Source: Carya illinoinensis
Lineage: Eukaryota; Streptophyta; Magnoliopsida; Fagales; Juglandaceae
Assembly: GCF_018687715.1 (NCBI RefSeq)
Contig: NC_056754.1
Span: forward strand, 13,972,501-14,036,500
Direction: 5' to 3'
DNA length: 64,000 nt
Numbering within the stretch: the first letter of the stretch is position 1; every line of letters begins with the position of its first letter. The position numbers and the translations under genes are program-made. Below, piece after piece: positions 11,236 through 21,179 of this stretch. A model generated the notes under the pieces. The model did no database searches. It saw only the letters and a program-made list of their open reading frames with translations, and was not told where the DNA came from.

Positions 11236-11646
11236 TGGAGGGACCATTCCAACCAGGGGGCCATGGAGCACATAAAAAGGACTCATAATACATTAAACAC
11301 CAAGAAGCCCAGAGTTTGGGCCCAGCATAAGCCCAAAATTCACGAATGGATGGATAAAAGGAATTCAAAAAGAGACATACATAGCGCCACCTTTAACGGA
11401 AGGATAAAAACAGAAAGAAGTAATAGGGTTATTCAAAATCCTAAGCTTTGATCTGTGCCGATAAATTCTGGATGAGATATGTACGGCAAACGAGCCTATA
11501 TATACAGGTAATCTTTAAGGTTTAAAGGAGGAATTTTTTCTAAACTGACTTTGGCATCGGAGTGTTTGCAGGCGGAGCCCCCCTCGAGTTTCCACAAAGA
11601 AGAACGGCTGAGCTGTGGGAGATTGAAAGTGAGACACTCCCGAACA
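11236..11646 (+). repeat. 5' LTR of the Gypsy element, lacking its first ~200 bp
   Basis: Aligns with 25620-26031. The 3' LTR begins at 25426, right after a polypurine tract, so this copy is missing about 195 bp of its 5' end. It ends CCCGAACA at 11646. The lost part means the left target duplication cannot be checked. Confidence 0.75.
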
Positions 11647-11666
11647 TTTCGCGCCATCTGTGGGAT
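11647..11666 (+). other. Primer binding site region of the Gypsy element
   Basis: Directly follows the LTR end. 'TTTCGCGCCATCTGTGGGA' resembles the TTTGGCGCCGTCTGTGGGA-like primer site common in Tat elements, with two probable substitutions. It fixes the LTR boundary and the direction of the element. Confidence 0.6.
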
Positions 11667-11669
11667 CTC

Positions 11670-12700
11670 ATGATTCAGCGTGGTTCTCACATGCCAATTG
11701 TAACACGCTCAGTAACAAGCCGAACGATGGACGCCGGACAGTCATCTGTGGAAGCACGACTAGCAGTAGCAGAGGAGAAGTTGAAACAAGCTCTGGAGGC
11801 CATGGGAGTCTTGCAAAAAGAGAACGACGACTTGAGGCAAATGAACGCCAATTCTCATAATGACGATGTGCCCGCTCATAGTGAGCAAGGTGAGCAAGAA
11901 GCACATTGCAGTGTCGAAAAGGATAATGAACGCGAAGAAAAAGAAAGGATGCATGATGAGTTGAAAGAGTTAGCGGGAAAATATGAAGAGATGGCGAAAA
12001 AGAAGATGGGCGGTTCTTCCTCGGTGGAAAGTCTGCTCCACAAAACAAACTTGCCGTACAGCGCCCGTATTATGGTTGTACTGCTCCCGCCAAAGTTTAA
12101 AGTTCCCCAAATCGATATGTACAATGGGTCCAAGGACCCGGTAGACCATCTGGAAAACTTTAAAGCTCACATCATGCTTCACGGTTTCCAAGGGGAGATT
12201 GCATGCCGAGCTTTCCCTTTGACCCTGAAAGGGACCGCTCAATGATGGTTTGGGACCCTTAGACCAAGGTCGATAGATTGTTTTGAGGAACTGGCAAAGC
12301 AGTTCTTGACTCAGTTTATGCTTAGCCGAAGACGTCGGCGCCCAACTGCCTACCTGTTAACGGTTAAGCAAAGGGAAGATGAGAATTTAAAAGCCTATTT
12401 GGCCCGCTTCAACAAGGAGCGCTTAACGACGAATGACCAAGATGAGAAGATCACTTTGGCCGCCCTCTTAGGAGGGGTATGGCCACATAGTCCTTTCATG
12501 GCAGAGTTAGCCCGGAGGACTCTTTCCACTCTCAGGGAGTTCATGGATAGGGCGGATGATTTTGTCAATGCAGAGGATACTCTGCAGGCCTTGGTGGACC
12601 CTTGTAAAGAAGATACTCGAGTCGAGCGGAGAAACAAGCAGGCTGACAAGAAAAGTAATCTTCGTAGATGAGAAAGAGCGAGGGAAGGGTGATCAGATCG
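11670..12700 (+). pseudogene. Retrotransposon gag (Tat-type), interrupted by stops
   Basis: The likely start is the ATG at 11691 (MPIVTRS) or 11670; upstream ATGs lie inside the LTR. A coiled-coil-like part (EARLAVAEEKLKQALEAM) is followed by the retrotransposon gag core. The TGA at 12243-12245 falls in the '...GTAQ-stop-WFGTL' motif where a sense codon is expected. The core then continues in the same frame through 'FLTQFML' and 'YLARFNKE' to another TGA at 12669-12671. The frame itself is kept into the protease, so decay is mainly by point stops. Confidence 0.75.
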
Positions 12701-13088
12701 CAACCTCGAGTTAGTACACAATAATTTGGGCGTACAGGAAGGAGAAAGAGAAAAGGAAAGCATGCGCCTTGTCAAAACAGACGGGTCGATACTGCAAGTA
12801 CCATTAGACGAGCTCGCATTGGACTGAGGACTGCATGACCATGAGAAAGAGAGTCGCTGAGTTAGCAGGAACCGGCGAGTTGGAGCGAATGGTCGCAAAG
12901 CGGTCAAAACCTAAAAGTCGTTAGGAGGCTAGGCAAAAAGTAAGGCGGAGTTTCAGTCCGGAAAGAAGGCGCCAGGCCAATAACCGCCAAGATAGGAGGG
13001 CGAAGTCAACCCAAAAAACGATCGAAACAGGGCGCCCATAGGGGAAATAAAGACCATAGCTGGAGGTTTTGCTGGGGGTCGTATTTCC
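12701..13088 (+). pseudogene. Degraded gag-protease linker
   Basis: Lysine/arginine-rich in the element's frame with several stops (for example the TGA at about 12687). A zinc-knuckle CCHC motif would be expected here in many Gypsy elements, but I cannot see an intact one. There is no separate gene. Confidence 0.4.
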
Positions 13089-13928
13089 ATGTCCAGCCGA
13101 AAGGCGTATGCACGAAAGGCAAGATATGAAGAGGTGTTCGTGGCGGATAGAGTACACAAACAACCAAAGCTTGGCAATGAGCAAAGGGTGATATCCTTTG
13201 ACGAGGCGGACAGGGAAGGAATCATATATCCACATGACGATGCTCTGGTGATAACCCTCGTGATAGCTAATTACACAACTAGGCGGGTACTAGTAGACAA
13301 TGGGAGCTCAACTGATATACTATTCTGGGAGGCGTTTGTCAAAATGGGGATTGATGTTGGAAAACTGAGGCTCTCTCCTACGCCGTTAAAGGGTTTCTTA
13401 GGGGATACCATCCAGCCAGTAGGGGCGATCACACTCCTAGTAACTGCAGGCATATGGGTGCGAACATCAACCACAATGACCGACTTCTTAGTAGTGAAAG
13501 CTCCTTCCTCCTACAATGCCATACTGGGCAGACTGGCACTCAACCATTTGAGGGCAGTAACGTCCACCTACCACCTCAAGATGAAGTTCCCAACAGATAG
13601 CGGCGTGGGAGAGGCGAGAGGCGAGCAAGCCCTGGCCCAAGAATGTTATGTGCATGAATTAAAGGTCAAGAAGGAAGTCTGCACGATTGCAGGGCAGGAT
13701 GGGGCCTTGCCGCCGCTGCCGCCACCTGTGGCGGTAACTTACGAGAGAGATATAGAAGTCAGGGATGATCGGATTCAACAACATGCGGAAGTCAACAAAC
13801 CTCTGGAACTCGTGACGTTGAATGCTGGCCACCCCGGGACAACTACCCGAATCTGGACACAAGTCCCACCAACAAATAGAGAAGCCCTAATAAAGTTGTT
13901 AATAGAACACAGGGATGTCTTTGCATAG
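13089..13928 (+). pseudogene. Retroviral-type aspartic protease domain of the Gypsy element
   Basis: An open stretch of 279 codons in the gag frame. The active-site motif VLVDNGSSTDILF (about 13287-13325) shows the DNGSS variant common in Tat elements in place of DTGSS. 'YNAILGR' (about residue 142) is the second conserved protease motif (family I-L-G-R). The C-terminal part leads into the RT connection. It stops at TAG 13926-13928, and the polyprotein resumes in the same frame. Confidence 0.8.
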
Positions 13929-14840
13929 AGCCATGAAGAAATGCCTGGTATAGACAACGACATCATTGAGCGTTGCTTAGGTGTGGACCCGTCACACAAG
14001 GCAGTGAGACAAAAGAGGAGATCGTTCAGCATAGAGAAGTATGCTGCCCTTAGAGAAGAAGTTGAAGAATTGCTCGCGGCCGGCTTCATCAGAGAGGCCC
14101 ATTACCCAGAGTGGTTATCCAACATTGTCATCATGAAAAAGACGAATAGGAAGTGGAGAATGTGTGTAGACTTCACAGATTTAAACAAAACTTGCCCGAA
14201 AGATAGCTTCCCCTTACCATGCATCGACGTTATTGTAGATGCTACAGCGGGACATCATATGTTGAGCTTCATGGACGCATATTCGGGTCACAACCAGATA
14301 TGGATGAACGCGGCAGACGAAGAAAATACATCTTTCATCACAGACTGAGTGCTGTCTTGCTACTAGGTCATGCCCTTTGGATTGAAGATTGCAGGGGCGA
14401 CCTACCAAAGGCTGGTAAACCGGATGTTCAAAGAACAGATTAGGAAATCTATAGAGGTTTATGTGGATGACCTACTAGTAAAAAGCAAAGAGCTCGCCCA
14501 GCACCTTGGGGATTTATGAACGGCGTTTGGAGTCTTACGCCGTTACAAGATGAGGCTGAACCCATCAAAGTGTGCTTTCGGGGTCTAGTCAAGGAGATGC
14601 TTGGGCTTCATCATATCAAATAGAGGAATTGAAGCTTCTCTAGATAAGATAGAGGCCCTAATTAATATGAAGCCGCTAAAGAATATGAACGAGACTCAAC
14701 GACTGGCGGGTAGAGTGGCCACCCTTGGAAGGTTCATAGCCAGATCAACAGACAAGTGCCTCCCCTTTTTCCAAGTATTGCGAAAGGTACATCCTTGGAA
14801 TGAACAGTGCGACGAAGCGTCCGAAAATTTAAAATAGTAT
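13929..14840 (+). pseudogene. Reverse transcriptase domain of the Gypsy element
   Basis: Readable RT motifs in order: the EVEELLAAGFIREAHYPEW entry segment, 'WRMCVDFTDLNKTCPKD' (about 14155), 'SFMDAYSGHNQI', 'VMPFGLK' and the catalytic YVDD at 14460-14471, followed by 'LNPSKCAFGV' and 'LGFIISNRGIE'. Stops occur at about 14346, 14361, 14517, 14586 and 14835. Except at the 3' end, the frame is the same as gag and protease. Confidence 0.85.
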
Positions 14841-15264
14841 CTGGCCAGTCCACCCCTTTTAAGCGACCATAGAAAGGAGATGTACTCTATGCGTATCTAG
14901 CAGTCTCCCCTCACGTTGTATCTGTCGTCCTCGTGAAGGGAGAAGAAGCCGTGCAACATCTGGTATATTATGTGAGTTGAGCACTTAGAGGAGCAGAAGC
15001 CAGATACCCTCGAATCGAGTTGTTGGCATTTGCCTTGGTAATGGCGGCTAGGAAGCTCCGTCCTTATTTCCAGGCCCATGCAGTGAAGGTACTGACAGAA
15101 GCTCCATTGGCAAAAATACTGAGGAAGCCAGATTGTACATGGAGGCTGATAGGTTGGTCAATCGAGCTAAGTGAGTTCGATATAGAGTACGAGCCAAGGA
15201 AAGCCATAAAAGGGCAAGCAATGGCGGATTTTGTAGCAGAATTCTCATATTTTCCCCAAGAATA
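14841..15264 (+). pseudogene. RNase H domain of the Gypsy element
   Basis: A readable stretch continues in a shifted frame after about 14840-15020, so a frameshift lies between RT and here. Motifs are 'ARYPRIELLAFALVMAARKL', 'YFQAHAVKVLTEAPL' and 'ADFVAEF'. This is the usual Gypsy RNase H placement after RT. Confidence 0.75.
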
Positions 15265-15912
15265 GGAGATAGAACTGCCAAGAAAGCCCTGGTTATTGTT
15301 TATAGACGGGTCATCCTGCCAAATAGGCGGAGGCATGGGAATGCATTTACTGAGCCCCGATGGTCAAGAACGGTATTACATGGTCACACTGGTGTTCAAA
15401 GTAATGAACAATGAAGCTATGTATGAAGCATTGATAGCGAGTTTGTCTGTGGCTGCCTAGATAGGGAAAACCGAAGTAGACGCCAGGTTGAATTCACAAG
15501 TAGTAGTAAATCAAGTTTTGGGCGTGTATGCTGCAAAGGGCGAAAAGTTGAAGAAATATCTGGCACGAGTTTGGGGAATACACGATCTCTTCTCATACTT
15601 TGCTATAACTCAGATACCAAGGGCGGACAATGAGGTCGCTGACAGATTGACACGAGTGGCATCAAGAGGGGAAGAAGTACCCCTACCATGGCCAGTCGAG
15701 ATAAGGGTCGTTGAGGTCCCGGCTGTGGGAGTCGAAGTAGGAGTTCTGGGGTCAAGTACCCCAGACTGGGCGAGCAGTATAGTAGAGTACTTGGATGGAG
15801 GAAAATTGCCGGAAGCAAGAGAAAAGGCAAGAAAGATAAAGAAAATGGCGGTCAGGTTCCTACTCATCGATGGAATCCTTTATAAAAGAGGTTTCTCTGT
15901 TCCTTTACTGTA
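15265..15912 (+). pseudogene. Second RNase H-like domain (Tat-specific)
   Basis: After a stop at 15263 the frame resumes with 'PWLLFIDGSSCQIGGGMGM', which has the D-G-S-S start of an RNase H fold. It continues with 'NNEAMYEALIA' (conserved E) and 'RADNEVADRLTR' (conserved D). A second, archaeal-like RNase H next to the first is known from the Tat lineage of plant Gypsy elements. Several stops make it inactive. Confidence 0.7.
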
Positions 15913-16997
15913 ATACATCTCCGCACAAGAAGCACAGTATGTCCTGGCTGAGATTCACGAAGGGATATATGGAAACCATAGTGGGGGAAGAACCTTGGCC
16001 AGGAAAGCAGTCTGGGCGGGCTATTACTGGCCTAATGCTCTGAGGGACGCGCGAGAGTTCGCTAAGAGGTGTGCAAATTGCCAGACTTACGCACCTATAC
16101 CGCATGCCCCTTCGGAGGAATTAGCATCAGTAACAGTACCATAGCCATTCGCCCAGTGGGGGGTAGATCTAGTGGGACCCTTCCCACCAGGAAAAAGTGG
16201 TGTTAAATTCATGATAGTCGCCGTTGACTATTTTACAAAATGGACAGAAGCAGAGCCCTTGGCGACAATCACAGGCAAAGTCGTGACAAAGTTCTTGTGG
16301 AAAAATGTTGTTTGTAGGTTTGGGATTCCCCACAGTATTGTAACCGATAATGGGCGCCAGTTCGATTCATATCACTACAGATAATGGTGCGAAGAGTTAA
16401 CGATCAAGACAAAGTACTTCTTCCCAGGCCACCCTCAAGCAAATGGTCAAGCTGAGGCGACCAACAAGGCGTTACTCTCAATCATCAAGAAAAAGGTCGC
16501 GGAGAAAAAAGAAGATTGGGCAAACGAGCTGACAGGGGTACTCTGGGCGTACAGAACTACAATAAAAACTCCAACTAGGGAATCCCAATTTACGCTGGCT
16601 TACGGATGCGAGGCAGTTACAGCAGCAGAAGTAGGGCTGCTAACTTACAGAACAAGCCATTTCTCGAGTACTTGAAACGACAAAAAAATAGAAGAATACC
16701 TCGACTTACTCGAAAAAGAAAAGAGAGATAACCAAGGCTCAAATGCTACAAGAAAAGAGAAAAGCCGCGCAGTACTTCAACAAAAAAGTAAGGCCCAGGA
16801 CCTTTAAAGTGGGCGACCTAGTTCTGAAAAAGAGTAGGGTAACTACCCAAGGCAAGGGAAAAATGGGACCTCGATGGGAAGGTCCTTATCTAGTAGTAGC
16901 CAACAATCGACCTGGATCGTACAGATTGAAAGACAGCGAGGGCAAGGAACTACCGCACCCATGGAACGCAGAGCATTTGAAGAAATTTTATCAATAA
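15913..16997 (+). pseudogene. Integrase domain of the Gypsy element
   Basis: An N-terminal zinc-binding H-H-C-C segment ('GIYGNHSGG' to 'RCANCQTY', about 15955-16085) is followed by the catalytic triad: D in WGVDLVGP (16166-16168), D in VTDNG (16346-16348) and E in GQAEATNK (16454-16456). That gives D-x59-D-x35-E spacing. The C-terminal part 'VGDLVLKK' and 'WEGPYLV' is the GPY/F module. Stops fall at 16141 and 16381, among others, and the frame shifts before 16743. The end is at TAA 16995-16997. Confidence 0.85.
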
Positions 16998-17143
16998 TTT
17001 TTGTAGTACTCTTTGATTTAAAAGTCCCTTATATTTATTTCTGTTTGAATGTTTGAGGCATCACTATTTATGAATATATTCCGTTTCATTCATTAAAAAA
17101 TTATGTACAAAAGAAAACGTTCCCAGGGGAAAACATAAGCGCT

Positions 17144-17528
17144 ATGAAAAAAGGGCGTGTAGGTCCTCAGACCACGCCGACCCTAAACACCAAAGGCAAG
17201 CCTTAGCAGCTTGTGATGCCATGAAAAAATGGTGCGTAAGTTCTCAGACCACACAGACCCTAAATACCAAAGGCAAGCCTTAGCAGCTTGTGGTGCCATG
17301 AAAAAAGGGAGTGTAGGTCCTCAAACCAAGCCGACCTTAAACACCAAAAGCAAGCTTTAGCAGCTTGTAGTGCCATGAAAAAAGGGCGCGTAGGTCCTCA
17401 GACCACGCCGACCCAAAACACCAAAGGCAAACCTTAGCAGCTTGTGGTGCCATGAAAAAAAGGAGCATAAGTCCTCAGACCACGCCGCCCCTAAATACCA
17501 AAAGCAAGCCTCAGCAGCTTATGGTGCC
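17144..17528. repeat. Tandem array, five copies of a 77-bp unit
   Basis: The word 'atgaaaaaa' starts units at 17144, 17221, 17298, 17375 and 17452, and a sixth partial start lies at 17529, so the period is exactly 77 bp. Each unit contains 'aggtcctcagaccacgccga' or a variant, and 'agcagcttgtggtgcc'. It lies in the untranslated region between pol and the antisense ORF. Tandem arrays at this place in Tat elements are known sources of plant satellite DNA. Confidence 0.9.
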
Positions 17529-17669
17529 ATTAAAAAGATGAGAAGCCAAAAACGCTCAACAAAACAAAACAAAGTCCAAAATTACAAGTATGTGACATAT
17601 ACTAAGAAACAATGTTGTTCTCCACGGTCAAATACAACAAATGGGTTTAACAAAAATGGGAAGGGGCAT

Positions 17670-18477
17670 TCAAGGGGCATCTTCAGGCGGGAAGGCTCGA
17701 GGCACGTTAGCAAAAATGTCAGGCATCTCTTTCTGCCCGAACCTGTCAACCACTCGGAGGGAAGCCTCCTCAGGGTAGAATAAATTCTGGTCAAGAATCC
17801 TGAGGTTGGCGGCAGGATCAACCAGAAGATGGTCCCTTAACCTCCTAATGCCGTTGTCGTACCCAAAAGTGAAGGCATCATCCCTCGTAGCAGGGACATG
17901 GGCCAACTGGTCGCGAAGTCGTGCGACCTCCTCCCGAGCAGCAGTCAGCTCCCCTTCCTTCTCGAACAGACTCCACTGGCTAGCTCCAAAGGCCAAGTTT
18001 GCCTCCCGAAGACTCTCCTCGGAGGACCTGCAGCTATCTTGAGAATGGGCCAGGTCTCCACGAAGAGAGGACAGTGCCTCATCACGGGCGGCAAGCGAGA
18101 GCTTTCAGTCTTAAGACTCTCCTGAGCCTCCAAAAGTTGCCACCTGGCAGAGTCCCTCTCTGAAAGGAGAATTTATGAGGCAAAGTCGGCATAGGCCTTG
18201 GCCTCGTTTGCTAGGCGGGCTGCTTCACACTGCGCGAGGAGTTCAGCCTCGCGTATCTCCAAATCACCCTGCAAAGAGTGGGAGTAGCCCTCAGATTGCT
18301 CCAGCAAGATTTTCAGCTCCTCCCTATCCTTAGCCAGAGTAGCCAATTTAACCCTGTCCGTCTGCCAACTCTCCAAGGCACGTTTGGCTATGTAGCAAAG
18401 CTGGCGACGCCCCCTGACCTCCTCCTCAAGATGGGCACGGTCGGCAACAATCCATGCCGCTAAGTCATTGATCCCCT

Positions 18478-18518
<41 letters not shown>

Positions 18519-20662
18519 AGGTCACCAAAACAAAAAACAAAAAAATGGGGCAAAGGTATGAAATAAGTGTATACAAGAAAGGTAACAAAATACAATACCT
18601 CAAAAAAGTCAAATTTTTAGACGATTTGCCATCTGGGCAGTGACCTCTGCCTGAGAGTGGGCTGATGTCGAAGAACCACTGCCACTAGTATCACCCCTCA
18701 CGATCTCGCCGGGGGCTAGAAGATTTTCTCCCTCAGACCTCGCAAACGGAGTCATCGTCCTCCCCGATGGGTCAGCCAAGCGTAAGGGGGGCAAAGGAAG
18801 TGGTGGTTGAGCCAAGTCGGCTTCACGAAGGCGGGCTTCTTCCTCCAAAAAATTCGCCAACTCCTCCTCAAGGAAGGAGTCAGTATCCCCGCCAACAGAG
18901 GAGGCATGGGTAGGAGGAAGAGAAAGTCCAGGCCCATTGCCAATGGGCGAGGGGGTTTTCCCCCTAGATATGGTGTCCGGCAAGCTCTCTGGGGAAGTTG
19001 GGCGTGAACCAATCTCACCGCCCGTTTCATTTGGGCGTGGAGGGACGTCCCTTGTGGCGCCTTCCGCCTCATCCACAAGTAAGGCGCCTAGCGTTTCCCT
19101 GTGGCGGTCGGGGGGCAAAACAGTGGCCACCTCTGCAGGGGCAGCAGTAGTAGAAAGGGGTGAGCAAGCTCCAACTGAAGTGATTGAGTCAAGATTAAAG
19201 GCCGCAACCACTCTGGCGCTTAACTCGAACTAACTCGCCCGCTTGGCCAATACAGGAAACTCAAAGGCAGGGGCAAATGTTGGAGCAGGCTGTTGTGTCC
19301 CAGACATGGCCTGGGAGGAGGAAGCCAGGCCGAAAAGGGCCAGGCCGGCTAAACTCTCCACGTCCCTAAGGCTGCGAGAACGTGGCGGCGAAAGGGATGG
19401 CGGTGGCAAGGAGGGCCTAGTGGTACTAGGCGGGGTAGAGCCTTGGCTGTGGCCCTCCTCCGAAGATACTGCAAGGACCTCTGGTTGGGCCGACAGGGAC
19501 TCAGCGGCGGCCAGCTGCAGAGACCCAAAAGAAGGTGTGCCCTCCTGCGGCACCAAGTCTTGGGCGCCCCTTGAGGGCGCCACAATCTCCTGTAGAGCAA
19601 AAGAAGGCGGAAAGGGACTTCCAGAGCCAGCTTTCTTTTGGTGACCGCCCGCTTCGTTTTTCTTCTTGGTCCTCTTCTCTCTCTTCTCGGTAGCCACCTT
19701 CTTGTCTCCATCATTCTTCTTTTTGCTCCTTTTTTCTCTCTTCTTGGCGGCCTCATCCTCCTCTTCCAAACGCTTCTTCCACTTAGAGGGTTCAAACCTC
19801 TCAGTTTTATCAGTGGATTTCGGCAGGGGAGAAGGAATGGTGTCTGTAATAAAAAAGTCGCGCCCTTGAACAAAAGACCGATTGGGGGACTTTAAGAACT
19901 GATCAATGTGGGCGGCGGGCAGCAAGTTGTCAGTCCAGAGTGCCTCAGGATTAGCTTTGGCCCAAGAATCAACTATCGCGTTTCGAGCCAATTCACGACG
20001 TGACAGGGCCGGCATCTTACGCCATAATTCCTTCTCATCGGGAAAAGGGCGCCAAATCGTTCTAATTGGAAAATCATGGAAAACTTCTTCCATGCCGGGG
20101 TATTCCCAATTTTGGCCGGAGACATAGAAGAACCTAGTGGTCCACACCTTGGCATTGGAATAGTGAGTCTCGTACCGGGCCAACGTCTGCCCATCATCTT
20201 TTCTACAGAAGCCGAGGACATTGCCCTTGGAAGCTTCCCTCTGGTTATAGAAATACAAAACTTCCAGGCGGTCAGATCAGGGTAAGGGTCCCCGAAAGGC
20301 TCCTAGGCCATGCGAAACACAATACAAGCGTAGAGGTACATCCTCAATGCGAAAGGGTGCATTTGAGAGGGAGCAAGGTTGAGGAGATCCAAAAGGTCGC
20401 GGAGAGGGCGGCAGAAAGGGAGCCTCAACCCGTGTTGCAAGTGAGAAACAGTGATAGCCACTCTAGGAGCAAAGCCCTCGCTATCACAAACTCCATACTC
20501 AGGAAGGCCTAAGACAACAGTCTCAGGAATACGATAGTCCTCCCGAATCGTGGGAAGATTCTTCTCTCGGAGACATGAACGCCACCGATACCTAGCGAAG
20601 ACTGTGCCCTCAGGAATCGCAAGGGGGCTTTCAGAAACCTCGCCTTCAACATAAGAAGCCAT
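17670..20662 (-). pseudogene. Antisense ORF of the Gypsy element (Transposase_28-like)
   Basis: It starts MASYVEGEVSES at 20662 and matches what I know as the 'putative gypsy type transposon' family (Pfam PF04195), typical of antisense genes behind pol in Tat elements. 'LPEYGVCDSEGFAPRV' to 'FALRMYLYACIVFRMA' is the N-terminal domain. A stop (20303-20305) and frame change precede 'NQREASKGNVLGF' (20258 onward). Lysine-rich and proline/serine-rich parts follow, with a stop at 19230-19232. An intron-like gap (about 18600-18477) ends in a pyrimidine run and CAG. The C-terminal part is coiled-coil-like ('EEVARLRDQL'). The biochemical function is unknown. Confidence 0.7.
18477..18600 (-). other. 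Probable intron of the antisense ORF with a 37-bp poly(T) tract
   Basis: On the minus strand the donor-like GTATTG follows the exon end near 18600. The segment then carries an uninterrupted T run (about 18481-18517) and ends TGCAG before GGGATCAATG. A polypyrimidine tract beside AG is what a 3' splice site needs. The run is probably expanded by slippage. Confidence 0.5.
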
Positions 20663-20725
20663 TGAAAAAAGATAGCAAGAAAAGAGCAAGAAGAGGTAGA
20701 AAAAGTAACAGGGGAAAGAGTGAAG

Positions 20726-21179
20726 TGTTGCGCCTCTGGCCGCCCAGAAATCACACCCACAATAGATAGAGACAGTATTTAAGTGGTTCGGCAACTTGCC
20801 TACGTCCACTGAAGCAGAAATTCAATTTTTCAATATGTTTTTACAATTTTACAAACACTCATCAATAACTCTCTATCTCTCTCAAATGGCCTCCGTTCTG
20901 GGTTTCCCCAGAACCCATTTTCGCCCTCAGCCCTCTGCCCGATCTCTCACCTCAGTGAGGATAATTTTTTCTTCACAACTCATCTCCTTTTATAGGAGAA
21001 CCCATGGGGGACAAATTGCCACCCTTCTTGACCAAGTGAGTCTCCTTTCGGTGCAGATGAATGTTGGTCAATCTTTGCTGCAGAATTCGGTGGAGTGGGT
21101 GGGTGATGGCTGGGTAGGTGGCTGTAAATCCACAACCATTTCACACTTGGGCAATTCACACTTGGGTTGATTTTCAACA
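20726..21179 (-). repeat. 3' LTR of the nested element (454 bp)
   Basis: Begins TGTTGCGCC and ends TTTTCAACA on the plus strand. It aligns without gaps to 24753-25206. It is the 3' LTR because the polypurine tract is next to its inner end. It lies 64 bp upstream of the antisense ORF start at 20662, so it displaced that gene's promoter. Confidence 0.85.

Noticed and set aside
11668..12048. Minus-strand open frames opposite gag (11668-12048, 12395-12907)
   Set aside because: They overlap clear gag homology on the plus strand, lack domains, and are shadows of the coding frame.
17144..17528. CRISPR-like array from regular repeats
   Set aside because: Units are contiguous 77-bp repeats without variable spacers, in a plant retrotransposon.
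19243..19644. Plus-strand frames at 19243-19644 and 18937-19233
   Set aside because: They lie opposite the antisense ORF, which has recognisable family features, and have biased shadow composition.
20796..21170. Plus-strand 124-codon frame in the LTR at 20796-21170 and its twin at 24823
   Set aside because: Lies wholly inside a 454-bp LTR, is cut by a stop in the second copy, and has no known domain.
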